A stretch of DNA of 64,000 nt, taken from NCBI GenBank assembly GCA_905250075.1, contig CAJNOP010000010.1, forward strand, positions 62,001 through 126,000, written 5' to 3'. Positions 36,396 through 52,100 of the stretch are shown here, one piece after another. Position 1 is the first letter of the stretch. Each line of letters starts with the position of its first letter. This DNA comes from Rotaria sp. Silwood1 (taxonomy: Eukaryota; Rotifera; Eurotatoria; Philodinida; Philodinidae). The position numbers and the translations under genes were made by a program. Below the pieces are notes generated by a model. That model did no database searches, was not told where the DNA came from, and was given only the letters and a program-made list of their open reading frames with translations.

Positions 36396-37505
36396 ATGTT
36401 ATTGCCTGTCATCTATATCTTGTTTGTTTTAGTACAATTTTGTACTAATGAAAAATTGTGTAATATTGGTAAAACTCAAAGTAAGTATCAAATTACTTTT
36501 GTTTTTCTAGTTCTATTCATTTAAATTAATTTAGCTAATGATATTACGCATTGTACAAAACCAACTAAAAAAGGTTCTGGATCATTATGTTCTGATAAAA
36601 ATCTTGAATATTCAATTTCTTCTGAAGACCTTGATTTATTAAAAAAAAATAGTCTAACAGTTAATACTGAACCTTGTCCATCAGATCCATCTCTTACATG
36701 TCTTAGTATTGATTGTCAATCATTAATTGGTGCAGGAACATATGGATTAGTTGTACGAGGTCAATCAACAGCAGTTCATTTTCCTGTTGCTATAAAATTT
36801 ATTAAATTACCAACTAAACTTGGTACTGTTTCATTTAATACAGCAGGTCGTTACAATCGTATTGATCTTCAATCACTTATTGAAAATAAAGGAAATGAAA
36901 AATGTTTACGTGAAGCTGCTGCACTTCGTCTTACAACAGAATATGAAATTCCATCAATACCAAAATATGTTGCATATATAGAAACATCATCATATAGAAT
37001 TCTTGCTATGGAATTACTTGAAGGTTATGAAGAATTATCAAAGATAATTGATAAATTATCATCAAAAGATTTAATTTATATATCATGTCAAACAGCAGCT
37101 ATTGTTTGTAATTTAGATCATATTGGTATATCACATGATGATATGCATGAAAGAAATATATTAGTTGATCGTAAAAATAATAATAAAGTTAGTATAATTG
37201 ATTTTGGTGGTGCACATTTTATTGAAAAACAAGAACATTTTACAAGTGCAAGTAATTTTTTAAAACAACCAATTAATTTATTAGGTCATTTAAAACGTAT
37301 TGTTAAAGAAGATATAGTTGATTATATACAATCAAAAGAAAAAAAAGAACTTGGATATTTTTGTTCAATGATGGAAAAAATTACAACAAGTAAAAATGAT
37401 CAAGAAAAAGAAGTAATACCTTATTATTATAGAATATTATTTGAAAAATATTGGAAATTTAGTCAAACAAATAAAAAATTATTTAAGTGTATATTAACAA
37501 AATAA
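36396..37505 (+). CDS. Divergent protein-kinase-fold protein with signal peptide
   Basis: Two exons, 36396-36480 and 36535-37505; 351 residues. The start ATG gives a hydrophobic leader (LLPVIYILFVLVQF), so the protein probably enters the secretory pathway. The kinase fold starts with a glycine loop (IGAGTYGLVVRG, 93-104), the VAIK lysine (about 116), catalytic loop SHDDMHERNILV (His229-Asp230-Asp231 to Asn236) and DFG (251-253). HDD replaces the usual HRD. No APE-type motif is obvious and the C-lobe is short, so this is not a standard Ser/Thr or Tyr kinase. It could be a secretory-pathway kinase, a small-molecule kinase or an acquired gene. The assignment rests on motifs only. It is divergently oriented from the KH-protein gene and convergent with the PKA gene. 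Confidence 0.72.
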
Positions 37506-38706
37506 TTATGTTTGCCTTTATTTTTTTTCCTTTTCATAATTAATTGTTTTTATGTATTAACTATTAATATATGTTCTTTTTCTGTTGATAAGCTCCAGAT
37601 GAGCTTGTTTGACATTAAATGATTTCTTGTGCTGTCTACTAAAAAAATGACATAATTGATTCTTAATAAATTAATCAAATTAAATTGATGTTTAGTCAAA
37701 ATGATGACATGAAAATAAAACACAATCAACACGTACATATTACGTTAGAAATTTCATCAATTTACATTATTGTTGCTATGTTTTTCATAAAAACTGAACC
37801 TTTGACTTTTGAGAACTTTCAAGAAAAAAAAACAAAATGATTCAACATGGAAATTTCTTTTTTGTACTTTGAAGTTTATAATTAATTGAATCGTCAATGT
37901 AGATGAAAAAAAAAATTTTGTTTTCTTTTGTCTCCTAACTAAAATGAGAAATCACTAGCCGTCTCATACTTGACAACATTAAGTGTTTTGTTATTGTTTT
38001 AGACCATCAGGTGAACTTAAGTACACTTTCTTTTTTATCCTGTATTTCAGTTTGTTACTAAAAAATAATATCATTCATCAAGGTGTCCTTCGAAATGTGC
38101 ATTAAATTGTATTTTTCATCGAGGCTGTATTTCTATTGAAATACAAATACATAATAAGAAAAACAAAATATCGCATTTCATCATATGGGATTAGAATGTA
38201 TCGACAAAAATCATCATAAATTTTATTTTAAATAATATTAAATGAAAAATCATCTAGTACTTAAAACTATTAAGTTTTGTTTTTGTGTTACTCTTCAAGT
38301 TCGACAAACATCACATTGTATTAGTACATTACTTAAATTATCTATTCATAAAAATCTTTCTTTAATTTTGATAATGTCTATTCATAAAAATAGTTTTAAA
38401 TTTAATCTGAAAACTTAGTTCTATTTTCAGCGTTTTTCTTTCCAATTAATTTTTACAAATGATAAGGAACATGGTATGGGTTATTCACAAAGTAAAAAAA
38501 AAGACATTTTTACAGTTTTCCACATGAATAAATTAATCTATTGAGACTTATATGTGAATTTCATATGAACTTTAATATAATTGTCTTTGATCTGAATATC
38601 AAAAATAAGATTTTTTTTTTTGTTTGCAAGCAGTAGTATCAACACTGATAATATACAAAAAAAAAAAAGGAAAGAAAGAAAAGAAAATGAAAACGTTTTT
38701 TTTAAA
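37506..38706. other. Convergent 3' intergenic region
   Basis: 3' flanks of the kinase-like gene and of the PKA catalytic subunit gene. AT-rich with poly(A/T) runs; nothing coding seen. Confidence 0.5.
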
Positions 38707-40040
<1,334 letters not shown>

Positions 40041-43000
40041 AGATATATATTTTTTTTGTATTTATATATTGTGTCTAGAAGATAGAAGATAAATTAACCT
40101 TACCCTATGTTTATAGGTCTCTGTCAAAAAATGAGACCAAATAAAAACAGAAGGCGCTAGTACATTATGTTTTTTTTTAATTGCATCAATATATTTTGAC
40201 AATTTGTCTCTTAGAAGAGAAAAAAAAAAGAACTTTCCTAATTGTCATATTTCTGTAGTACTCATCAAAGAGAAAAGAACGACATGGTTATTTTATTTTT
40301 TATGTACTCAATAGGAACTTCCATGCTTTTCTGTTGTTTTTGCTGTTGTCTATCTACATAACTATATTCCGCTCTTCGCTCTCTCTCTCTCTCCGTCATG
40401 TTGCTATTCATCTCAAAGAATGAGGGTAAGATGCCACATCACCCATTAATATATTATCTGCAATCTAGTAATAATCTGCTTCGGCGTTAGCAAGGTCTCA
40501 CTATTCTCTTCTTTTCTATATTCCTGCTATTTGATCGATTACACATTTTGCTGCCGTCGTACTACCCATGCACTAGTCATGTTTGTGCATGAACACACGA
40601 ACAAATAATAGATCTACATTTAATCTCATTCTATTTCGATTCGTTTTATATGCTGTTGAGCTCGTCAGATATTGAATAAATGGAACAGCAATTTTCGAAT
40701 AAATTATAAATGAAACCAAAAGAGAAAGAGAGAAAAACGAGAGAGAGAAATAGAGAAAAAAACCGAACAGTCACTGTTCCGGTAGAAAAGCGTGGTAAAA
40801 AATTGCACGAAACTAACGTACATATAAGATGATGTACATGTTTTTTTCTTAATGATAATCGACAGACAACAATAAAACAACTATCGAGACTATAAATAGT
40901 ATCGTATTTTAACAATCTGCCACTAGAGAGAGAGAAAGAAAAATGAATAAACAAAGTGTCACATACTTCAAGAAATTGAACACGTTTGTGTTCTTGACAG
41001 TATAAGTCTGTAACACAAAAAAAATATTGTTGTTCTGCGTCCTGCTCGCTCTTATTTTTTTCAAAAAAAAAACGCAGTCGCAGTAGATTTTCTCTTTTCT
41101 TCTTCATCTTCCCACGACTTCTTTTGTATTCTGATGGCAAATGGTGAGCTTTCTCCTGTTTTCTCTCTCTCCCTCTTTTCCCTCTTCTGACTTTCTCTTT
41201 CTATCAAATACTTTTTTGCTCTGTGTGCGTGTTCTATGTTGGTATGTTACTACAAGACAATTCGTTGTGATTAACTGTAACACAAATAAACAGTCCTCTC
41301 TTTTGTTAAACTGCTATTGTTGCTATTGACGAATTTCTCGTTGTCTACAGATGATGACCTAATTGCAATGTATTCTATGAGATTGTTCTTATACATCGAC
41401 AAATTGAAAAGTGGACTTAAGATTAATCATACCATGTGCAATCAACAGAAAGAATAAAAGTACAAAATACAATACTTATGTAAACAAAGCTTTCATAGGC
41501 ATATAAAAATAAGTTTTTTGATCTTATACATATGAATGATGGAAGCCGCAGAGCAACAAATGTATAAACATGTATCTCGTATCGATATTGATTAGTAGCA
41601 AGAGAAAAGTCTACCAATTGACTGGATATATTTATATGCACATGACCTCGTTTTTCCACATACCTGGTTGGAAACGATTAGATCCATTTTCTTGATAATA
41701 GACAGTAGTGACACAGAAAAACAAGTCGAGCTCACTTAACAAGAAGACAATCTAAAACGTGCATGCTTATTGAGATGTATACTGAAAATTTTTATGACGC
41801 CTAAAAGACTAGCATAATTAATCTATTAGGAGTCTTAGTCATATGTCTGTTTATATGACCTAGATTTATTGTTTATATTGATTCGATATACTATTAAATA
41901 CAAACGATGCTTAAAAATTAAAAAGCTGCCTATCCTAAAATGTCAACTATGTCTTTATTTAGCACAAATAATCGACATATCATATTTTCATGACTTCCTA
42001 CCTGTCTTTTCTCTATTTACTAAAAAGAATAAAACATAGTCTCCCAGGTATAGCAGTTGATGCATGATACTAAAAAAAAACAGAAGAAAGAGAAAAACTT
42101 TATTGTTTGCCTTTATCCATCGTTTTCATGGTTGTTGTTGTTATTTATATAATTGCGTTTTGCACTGATCACTCTGTCGTTTTTTTTTTCTGTGTTTATT
42201 ATAAAATATATATTTAGCAATATATATTCATAAAACAAAGGTTTAACACATTCAATATTTAATTATAAATAGTATATAATTAACCTTGGATGATAAGACA
42301 AATGGAATTCGATTAGGAGGTTTTCTATTATTAGAAAAAGAGTAGCATACTTTTTTTTTCTCAATGAATACAAAATCATGAATATATAAATAAAAAAAAA
42401 GAACTAAATCTCTATTTTAATATAAAAAAAAGTGCCGTCACCCATGTAAATGCCATCAAGAAATTTCTTTGACCTTATAATGTTTACTGACTTTAATTTA
42501 ATTTGAATATTTTTGATTAGTTTTTTTTGTATTGAGATTTGATTCATGTCAATATGACAAGAACAGAAAACGAAAGAATAATACAAATTCTTATATGCCA
42601 GTTAAGAATTAATAAAAAAAAAAAAAGCTTTTCTTTTTTTAAATTTTTTTAAAAAAAAAAAAAAAAAAAAAAATAATAATATTTTGTCGACAAGTTTTTT
42701 TTTTTTGCTTACAATGAATGACGTCTAAAATAAGAAAAAAGAGGAAAAGAAAAATGAGTTTATTGACAATAGAAAAAAAAACATAATTGAAACTATTAGA
42801 ATGATAATAATCAATGAATTTTTTGGTTGAATCGTTTTTTGTACTATCTGAAATTAACAAATATTTCATAAAAAAGTTATGTGATTTATTGCTCTTTTTT
42901 TTCTTCTCACACAGCTGTCAACGTCGTGATTATCAAGTTATAATTGATATTAAATATTTACATTTTTGAACGTGTTCTACTTAATGAAAAAAAAAAATGA

Positions 43001-45078
43001 TGTAAAAATATAACTGCGGTAAAAAAGCATGTGTTTACGTAAACTAATCTACTGCCGTTTTTTTCCTTGATTTAATAATAGATTTTAAAATCTTCGGACT
43101 AATGCTATATGCAATTGTTGAATAAAATAAATTTCAAGGGTCATTTAAATTGAAATCGAGTGAACTTAAATATGTATAATAGAAAAAGGAAAACATTAGT
43201 TAAATGGTTCATTATTGATGCTTTTTCTACGTGTATTGTCATGCATTAGAACTAATAGTTCTTTTCATCTTGCAACATATATCTCATAAACATCAAGTGA
43301 TGTTTCGGAAACCCTTTTGTTCACAACAAAAAAAAGAAAATAATTATATCGTGTTGTACCTTTGTATTCTATAGGGATTCTATGAAAATATTTTCATTAT
43401 GTCTAACTATTAACTTATAGCTATTCACGCAATAACTATTCAAAGAGTTTTATGAGATTGCTCGCATTGCAATTACCTATCATGTATAACTCTTATCCAT
43501 TTGATGCGAAAGAAAAAATGACAAAGAATTCATCTTATGAATAATTTAATAAAACATCCGAAATTAGATTTTACAAGTGAATATACTTGAAGAAAATTTT
43601 ATTATCCAAATCTTTTTAAAAACAAGCTAATATTTCTCACAATACTTGCTACAATAAAATAAATTACATCAACTTTAATATGTCATATTAAAAATTACTC
43701 ACTACTACTATTACATACATCCATTGTATAGAAATAATTTTGAACTAAAATTCTCATATATTTCTTTGTCTATAGAATTCTTATCATACTTACATATTGT
43801 CTTTCAATATTAATATTTATTCCATTGACAAGATCAATTAATTAATAAAGTGATGTATCTACTATTCTATAAACATTTCCTAAAATGTTCATTCATCAAA
43901 ACAATTTCCATTGAAAAATATTATATTAGTATATAAATTCATAAATACTTGATTAATACACAATGATTTTAATAAATTTTTAATAACAAAATTCAGCTCA
44001 GTAATTCATAAAAAATTTACTAAAGATAAATTCAGACATTTAATCATATAGATTTTAATCAACATAGAAAATAACATGAATTAACACAAAAATGAAAACT
44101 AGAAAGATAGATTTTATTTAAGAATTCATTTTAAGCCGTATTGTTTTGCTTCGGAAACACTAGTCTAGAATTCTGCTTTTTATAAAAATGATTTTAAATG
44201 TTTCTTTTTGTATTGTATTACATAATTCTATTAGTAAAATTCAAGCATTATCAATTCTTTTTTTCTTTTTGTATGAAAGAGATAAATTATATCTTGATCG
44301 TATTACATTATAACATGTCCGACGAATTAAATCTACTACTTGATTGCTACATCATAGGTTAGGTTGTGACAAAACCTATTTGAAGTCATTAATAACTTAA
44401 ATGATGTAATCCTTTGTTGAATGTTACTCATGATTTCTATTATATAATATTCATATGTGTGACCAACTAACATGAATTCATATACTCAAAAATAATAAAG
44501 AAAGACAGATCAATCAAGCATGACCTGTAATGCGTTCTCATCAATTTCAAACTAAAAGAAAAGAAAAGAAAAGACAAATTGTTATCGAATTGGGATATAC
44601 AGATGTGCTGATTTATGATGTACTATTGTATATGTTCTTTCTTGTAATAAGGTCATCTAAAGATGACCAAAGGCTATCTTCACGTAAGAATAACAATCAA
44701 GGCAATAGAACGAGGACAAATCAATTCATTTTATGTTACAAGGTGAACAATTCATTATCGTAGTTCATCAAGGATCGAAGGTATATTAATTGCAGGTAAT
44801 TCTGATGTAATCAGTTTCTTTGATATATCATTTCAATATCAATCAAATTGCATAACAATATTGAACATTCTGAATATCTTTTCTAACTATCATCTATCTT
44901 GATCTTAAATCAACAATATCATATTTTATCTATTATTTATTTCTATAATACAGTTCTAAACATAAGAAATAATAACAAAGAACACTTTCACCGGCTATAT
45001 AAAAAATTGTACAAAAGACGAAAAGAAACAAAAAAAAAACTGCATTTCTACTGTATATATATAAATATATAATAAAGT
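40041..45078. other. Long AT-rich intergenic region
   Basis: Between the 5' end of the PKA gene and the 3' end of the STRA6-like gene. The PKA-proximal part has CT/GA-rich runs (for example 40374-40396 and 40721-40760), which could be promoter elements. The 42600-42680 stretch is almost pure A/T homopolymer. Open frames such as 40646-41140 (minus) and 44530-44763 show no domain or codon bias. No supported gene. Confidence 0.5.
42613..42673. repeat. Homopolymer A/T cluster ending in A23
   Basis: A run of 13 A, then T-rich sequence, then 23 consecutive A (42651-42673). It could be the poly(A) tail of an old retro-insertion, but no target duplication was found. Confidence 0.7.
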
Positions 45079-48000
45079 CTAATAGTGTCTTGGTAATGTT
45101 TGTGATAAACCAATTTTATCAAAAATTTTTTCTAATGTTTTCGATTGTGTTGTTTTAATTAAACATAAACGATGTTTTCGATAACGTTTTAATTGTTCAT
45201 TTTTAATTAATGTATAAGCTAATGCCCAACGAAAACGTCTTATTTGTGATAATTTATTTTGTTCATATGTATGATGAATTTTTCCAATTGATAATTTATA
45301 TTTTAATTTTCTTATATCAATAAGACGTTCTCGAATAATATCAATAAATACATTTAAAACAGGATGTCGTTGATTTTTTTCTATATGAAAAAAACTTACA
45401 TATGATGCATAAGATGAATCATACATTTCTAAACCACGACCATATGGTGAATAATCCAAACGTGCAAAAAATATAATTGAACATATAAATGCTTTTACTA
45501 TACGTGTTAAACACATTATAAAACCCAAAAAACAATCGAAAAAAAAACAAAAATATGAAAATGTATAATAAAGACGTAGATTACGTAATGTAAGTAAATG
45601 AGATTTTTCTACAAATAATAATTTACATAAAAGACGTACAAATAATAATTGAAATAATAAAAATATTATCATTGGTAAGAATAATTTAGCTACATATTCA
45701 ATAACAATTATTGAATAAAGAATATACCGAGATAATATATAAAATATTGAAACAAATAAAAATAAAAAACCATAACTATAAACTAATGAACCTATGAAAT
45801 ACAACAAAAAAAAACAAATAATATTCAATTAAAATTAGCTAATTTCACTGATGGATGAACAAGTTTTTTTATTTTTTCCTCGGAAAAGATTAAAATCTCT
45901 TTTCGAAAAACGCGATACCTTCCGAATACTAACTGTTTTGTATAATAAGAGTTTCTCAATAAAGAGACAACAACCATTGCGATTGTTCATGAAGTTTTGA
46001 AATCTATTGTTCGAGAAATCAAATAGAACAGGATCAAGGAAAAGATTCATAGATATTCTGCTATGTTTCCGTTACGAGAGAACACACACAAGTGATTAAT
46101 CGCTTTTTTTTTAGTCGAGATTATGTGTATCATGTAGACCCAAACGAATGTTGAATATCCTGAAAAGATTTCGAACTCTTAGCTTATTGCTGCCGAGATA
46201 CTGTACTTTTATGGTAGTTTTTAAAACGAATGCCTTGGTTCAGGAAAAGTAGTTTTCGAATTTTGACGGAAAATTTCTCATAGAGACAGATCTGAAAGAG
46301 AATAGTTTATCGTGAAAGTTTTAAGTCTTTTGATTGACTTCTATTCTAAAATAAGAATATTGAATCTAACCTTATACATCGAAAACTATTCTATTTAAGG
46401 ATGATCTCTATGAAAAGCTTCACGTTCTGAAAAGAATACTACGGAATATATATTTAAAAAGCTACCATAAAAATATAATACCTTGGCAGTAATCAGCTTA
46501 AGAGTCTGAACTGTTATCTGAATATTCATAGCTCTTTCAGTTCTATATAAGGCATGTAGTCTCAGTACAAAAACGATTTATCATTTAGAAGACTTTTCTT
46601 GTTAGATTTATATCCGTATGTAGAACTGAATGAATACTCCATTGTGTCTATTCCATAAGGAATTAAAGTTGACTATACGTTTTGAACATCCATTAGAGAT
46701 GTACAGAGTTACCCTACCTTCCAGGATAAGATGAAAGTCAACGTTTGGATCGATTCTGTTTTAAACTAGACCGATTCCGTCTCTGATCGACATTAGAAAA
46801 CATTTTTCAATCATGATGTGAAAAAAAAAATCTTATCCTGCACATCTCTCATGATACTTAAATATTTTAATATTCAACAATGTTGTATCTAATAATTTAA
46901 TTATAAACATACCCATAAAACGACCTGGATAATGTATTGATTTACTAATAATAGTAATTGATGAAATTTGTTTTGTTGTTGGAATATCATTAAATATTCC
47001 ACGATAAGCATTACACATTTGTTTTTGATAATGTTTTAAACCAAAAAATAATTGTAAACATGTTATAAATGCTGTTAATAAACAAATATATTTAATATCA
47101 CGATGAATATGATCAAGATTTAAATTATAACATAAATCTTTTGATAAATCAGCTAAAGCGCATAAAATTAAATTAAGAAATAATAATAATTTTTTTGTTA
47201 ATATATATGTATGATCTTGAATCCAAAATGTAAAATAATAAATAAGTGTAAATGCACTTGTATATATACAAATAATTAATTTTGAATAACGAAAATAAGG
47301 ACGTATTGTATAAATATGTTGTTTAAATATAAATATTAAATAATTTAAAAAACGAAATAAACGTGAATATTCATGTTGATTATTATTATGAATATGATTA
47401 TATGATTTTAATAGATTATATTTAACATATTTCCAACGTGGAGAATTTTTTATTGTAAATGAATTTTTATTTATTGTTTTTCGAAATGTATTTAAAAACA
47501 TAAATGTTAAACGAACAGCCAAAAAAACCATAAAATAATAATATGGTGCATATCTTAATGTATTATAAAAAATACTTTGTTTATTTAATTCTAATGAATA
47601 ATTTAAACGTGATAAATCATTTTCAATATCACTTCTATCATCATATGTAGAATTAATTATTTGATTTTTTATTTGTTCATTAAACCATAATTGTGTATTT
47701 TGATAAGTTTCATTTAATTGATTTGTTCGATTAGCACCTTAACAATAAATTTATAAGATGTACAATGAATATAATTATTATAAACTGACTAATGAACTAT
47801 TTAGAACGAGTTAATATTATATTTCTAGTCTTTGCATAATGTGATATACGATCATTGATACAGATTCTATTCCTAATTTCGATTATTTCATCGAAATATT
47901 TTATTAAATGATATTAATGATTGTAGTTTTTAATTAAGAAAATATTCATCTTCTTCTGTACTATGTAAACTAATTTCTTTTGCTAGGATTCGAAAGATTG

Positions 48001-49167
48001 TACATGAGGATATTCTTATCGTAGGGGCGGGATGATTCTCAAATTTTTGAGAAATACAAAACAATACGAATATATGATTTAGTTGTTCTGCAAGATTACA
48101 TAAAAAGAAGAAGAAGAATATATAGAGACAATAAATGTTCGACATACTAAAACTTATTGTGATATGTAAATTTCAATCAAATTTTGTAGTTATTTCGTAA
48201 AAGACTAGTCTTGTGCTTTAGTAGTTGACTGTCCGATATATTGTTTATGACATATGAACGAAGCGCGTGAATAAGTCTTTTCTTTATTAATATCTAGTCT
48301 CAAATTGTGCATGAGAAAATCAATTAATCAATTCAAGCGATAATCAAATGATTGAATTTATTGTTGCGTGCATTCATTCGTTAAAAAATTAAGATAGAAT
48401 CTGCTCGAGAACTATTTGTCCTAAAGCCATTTAATTCCTTATTTTGATCAGATTAAGATATCATACAATAAATTTCATAATTATAAAAAAAAAACAAACT
48501 AGACTATTCGATATCGAATGTTAATAATTTATGTATTTTAAAAAAAAAGAAACTTAATTTTTCAGAATATAATTTTAAAACTTACCTAATTGTATCATTA
48601 AATATTGTTTAATATTAATACCCATATGATTAAATTTACTAAATATTTCTTTAATCATTGATAATTTATTTTGATTAATCATACAATTAATATCTGATTG
48701 TAATTTAAATATTATTTCACAATATAAATAAATAGTTGCTAATGCATAAGAAATAATATTAGCTAAACGATTTTCATAATTATTTTCTTGTTCAAATATA
48801 GATAATATTGGAAAATATCTTAAACCTAACATAAGACCAATACCAAATTGTAATATTAAATCAATTAATGGTCCTCGATAAAAATGTTTTGTACCATTTA
48901 TAATAAATTCATCAAATATATGTAAAATTTCTAATGATATTATACCAAAAACAGCTGCTGATTCAAAACGATATATATGTGAATGAGAATTAAATATCAT
49001 TGGTATTGTTAAATGATAATAAAATGATTTAAATTTTTTTTTAGTTTTTGATATATTTTCAAATATTATTAATATTAATATTAATATTAATAAAATAATT
49101 AATGATATATAATTAACAGGAATTTCATAATATAAATTTAATTTTAATTGAAATAATTTACATATAT

Positions 49168-49198
<31 letters not shown>

Positions 49199-52100
49199 GG
49201 AAAAGGTAGAAACTTTATTATTTGTTATATTTATTGATTTTAAATTTTCAATTTTAAATTCATATATTGTATAACAACAAAATGTTGCAAATAAAATTGT
49301 TAATAAACAAATAAATAAACGATAAATATAATAGAAATAATTATGACGAAAAAAAATTATTGATGATTTTGATGAATTAATTGATAAACGACGAATATCA
49401 ACAATAATATGTCGTGTTGATATTGTTAAATCATCTTGTTTAAGTAATTCATTAGAAGATAAATTTGGTATCGAATAAAAATTTTCTCGTGAATAATCTT
49501 TTGTCTGCATTGAACTTCTATAAAACAAAACCAAAAAAGAAATAGGAAATGAATTATGTCGATGTTCACGCTTGATATTGTATTCTTCTTGTCAATTTAA
49601 ACATTGTCTTTCTTTTTCTTTCTTCTTTCGAAAGCAAAAAAAAAAAAAAAAAGAAAAAATAAGAAGAACGAAAAACGAATAGATCAACAGTTACATAAGA
49701 TTTTTGAAAATTTCTTTTTCAACAGATACTCATGAAAGATACGAATATGTATATGGACATTTTGTTCGCTCATCTATTTGTGTGATCGCATTTATCATCG
49801 TCGAGTTTGCATATCTATTCGAATGAAATAGTTGTATAATAAACCTATACATACATCTCATCGAATCTTGATGAACAGATAGTCGATGAAAATGATGCAA
49901 ACAATTTCTGTTTTATGACAGTCTGTCATTGTCTTGTATATGTATATACTCAATAGGGTGTTGTAAATTCGAAAATAATGATATCATATCTACCTTCAAT
50001 GTGTCTCGACGCCCTATTTTAATTGAAGATACTATAATGTAATCTATCAACATTGAATATACCAAGGATGGGAGTGTCCTATCTTTAGATTTATTTTTTA
50101 TATAATCAACCATGCTACTATTACTACAATTTCATACGAAAGTAGGATTTAATTTGACAAGATATATATATATATATATTCTTATCATCAAAGAAAGAAA
50201 TATGCATTAAATTGCTGTTTACATATGGATAAAAGAAGACAATTGCGGATACAACAAAGAAAATAATGAAGATCGTTTAAATGAATATGTTACTCTATCG
50301 TATCTTTTTTCTTTTTTTTTTTTTGTATTTTCGATATTTTAAAAATGAAATTTTTCATTCAACTTACTTTCTTTTATCTTTTAATTGATACAATACATGA
50401 AATTTTGGAAGAAATATAAGTATAAAACTTGCCAAACAAATAAAAATAATACCAATAATCGATTGTATACCACGATTACTCACTAGAAAAATTAAATAAA
50501 TATATAATATTAGAAACTATTGAAAAAAGAAAACAGAACAAAACATCGAGTCATCTTTTTTCAATTAGTCAAACTCCAAAAGATAAATATTAATAATGAT
50601 ACTCAACATATACAACAACACGAAACAGACAATCCATTATTATCTTTTTTATTTTTGTGAATAATGAATGACACTATTCTTCGTCATATTCTTAAACCAC
50701 ACCCTCTCATTTAGTATGTTTAAAAAAAAAAAAAAAGAAAAGAAAAAGCTTCTTATATTTTATCTATGGTAAACATCTATCAATGCTTTATATTAATTCA
50801 TTTCTCTCAATTGAACAGATGACTTCTTCCTTGTTTTTCAATCATGATCAATATTCATTGATTGACTATACTTGTATATGCATCAGTTACCGATTGAAGC
50901 GATAAAATAGAACAGATGCTTTTTGTTTTTTTGTGTATAAAACATTATTTATGACACATTGGTCGGTTTCAAACAAATGCATATGGACACATCAAAGTGT
51001 TCATTGTTTAATGATTTCATTTTAAATATTAAGAAAATAAGAATTGAAAAAGACTTTTTAAAACGAGTGTTGAAGTATATAGAGTAGAAATTTATACTTC
51101 CCCCCTCCAACTTGCATGTGTCACAGAACTGATGTCAATAACGTCTTGTTATAATATACATGGGCTAATTTCTCATTACATTTCTAGAGCATTAAGTAAA
51201 AAGGTAGTGACGAAATATGTCCTATAATTGCTTGAATAAGATAAGTTTCCTATGATTAGCATTCTCGGTTACATTGCGTTTCATATTTGAATGTCGCAGA
51301 AATTGCACTAAACGTATTTTTTTTTGTATAAGAATAAATTAAAGTCAAGAAAGTCATTAATATTGATTATAGCAATTGCTTATATTTGTCAATGAAACGA
51401 TTTTCTTGAAATTTTAATTGTAGAAAAGAAAATGAACTATTTGTTTTTATTGATTCTAACTTTTGTATAACAAAAAAAAAAGAAAAACAGATAATTAGTT
51501 TACAAATAGGTTATATGATTTCATCTCGTTTTTATCTATTGTGAACATATCGATGCATCTTAATGATGTCTTTCTAATGTTATTAATTACTGCAATTAAA
51601 ATTATGTTTATAATTCAATGGTATTTTTCTTCTCGGTTATGTATATTTCTCATAAAATAATTTTAATCAAGTCAGATCATGCAATTTTGTATCTTAAAAA
51701 AGCAACACAATTATTTTCTGAAAATGCAAGAAAATGAATCAATCTTCTCATATGCACTTTTCTCTATTCATGTACTGAACCCAAACTCTTGCTCGTTGTT
51801 CGGATTGACAAACTATCCGATCGGTTCAAACAGTGTCGAATATTTCCTAGTGCGTTTCCTTAGGTACGGCTAAGATCAGATTCGAATATTTCAGAACATT
51901 GTTAACTGTTTAGAAAAACATTGAAAGAATAAAGAGATATGCGTGTAGTTTGGAGCTTCTCTATATCTATAGTCACACTCTTCTGGATCATTGAATTCAG
52001 AGCAGATTTTAAACGGCGATTTGAAACATTAACTATTAGGTTTTAAAATGGTAGAATTCGAAACAGTTGCTGGCTGGATTAATCTTGTTAATCAGAGGAC

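Noticed and set aside
40646..41140. 164-codon minus-strand frame upstream of PKA
   Set aside because: Low-complexity Ser/Phe/Leu and Arg/Lys runs from CT- and GA-rich promoter sequence; no conserved domain.
45835..46050. 71-codon frame in intron 9 of the STRA6-like gene
   Set aside because: Lies wholly inside the intron beside a foldback repeat; no frame continuity with the flanking exons and no motif.
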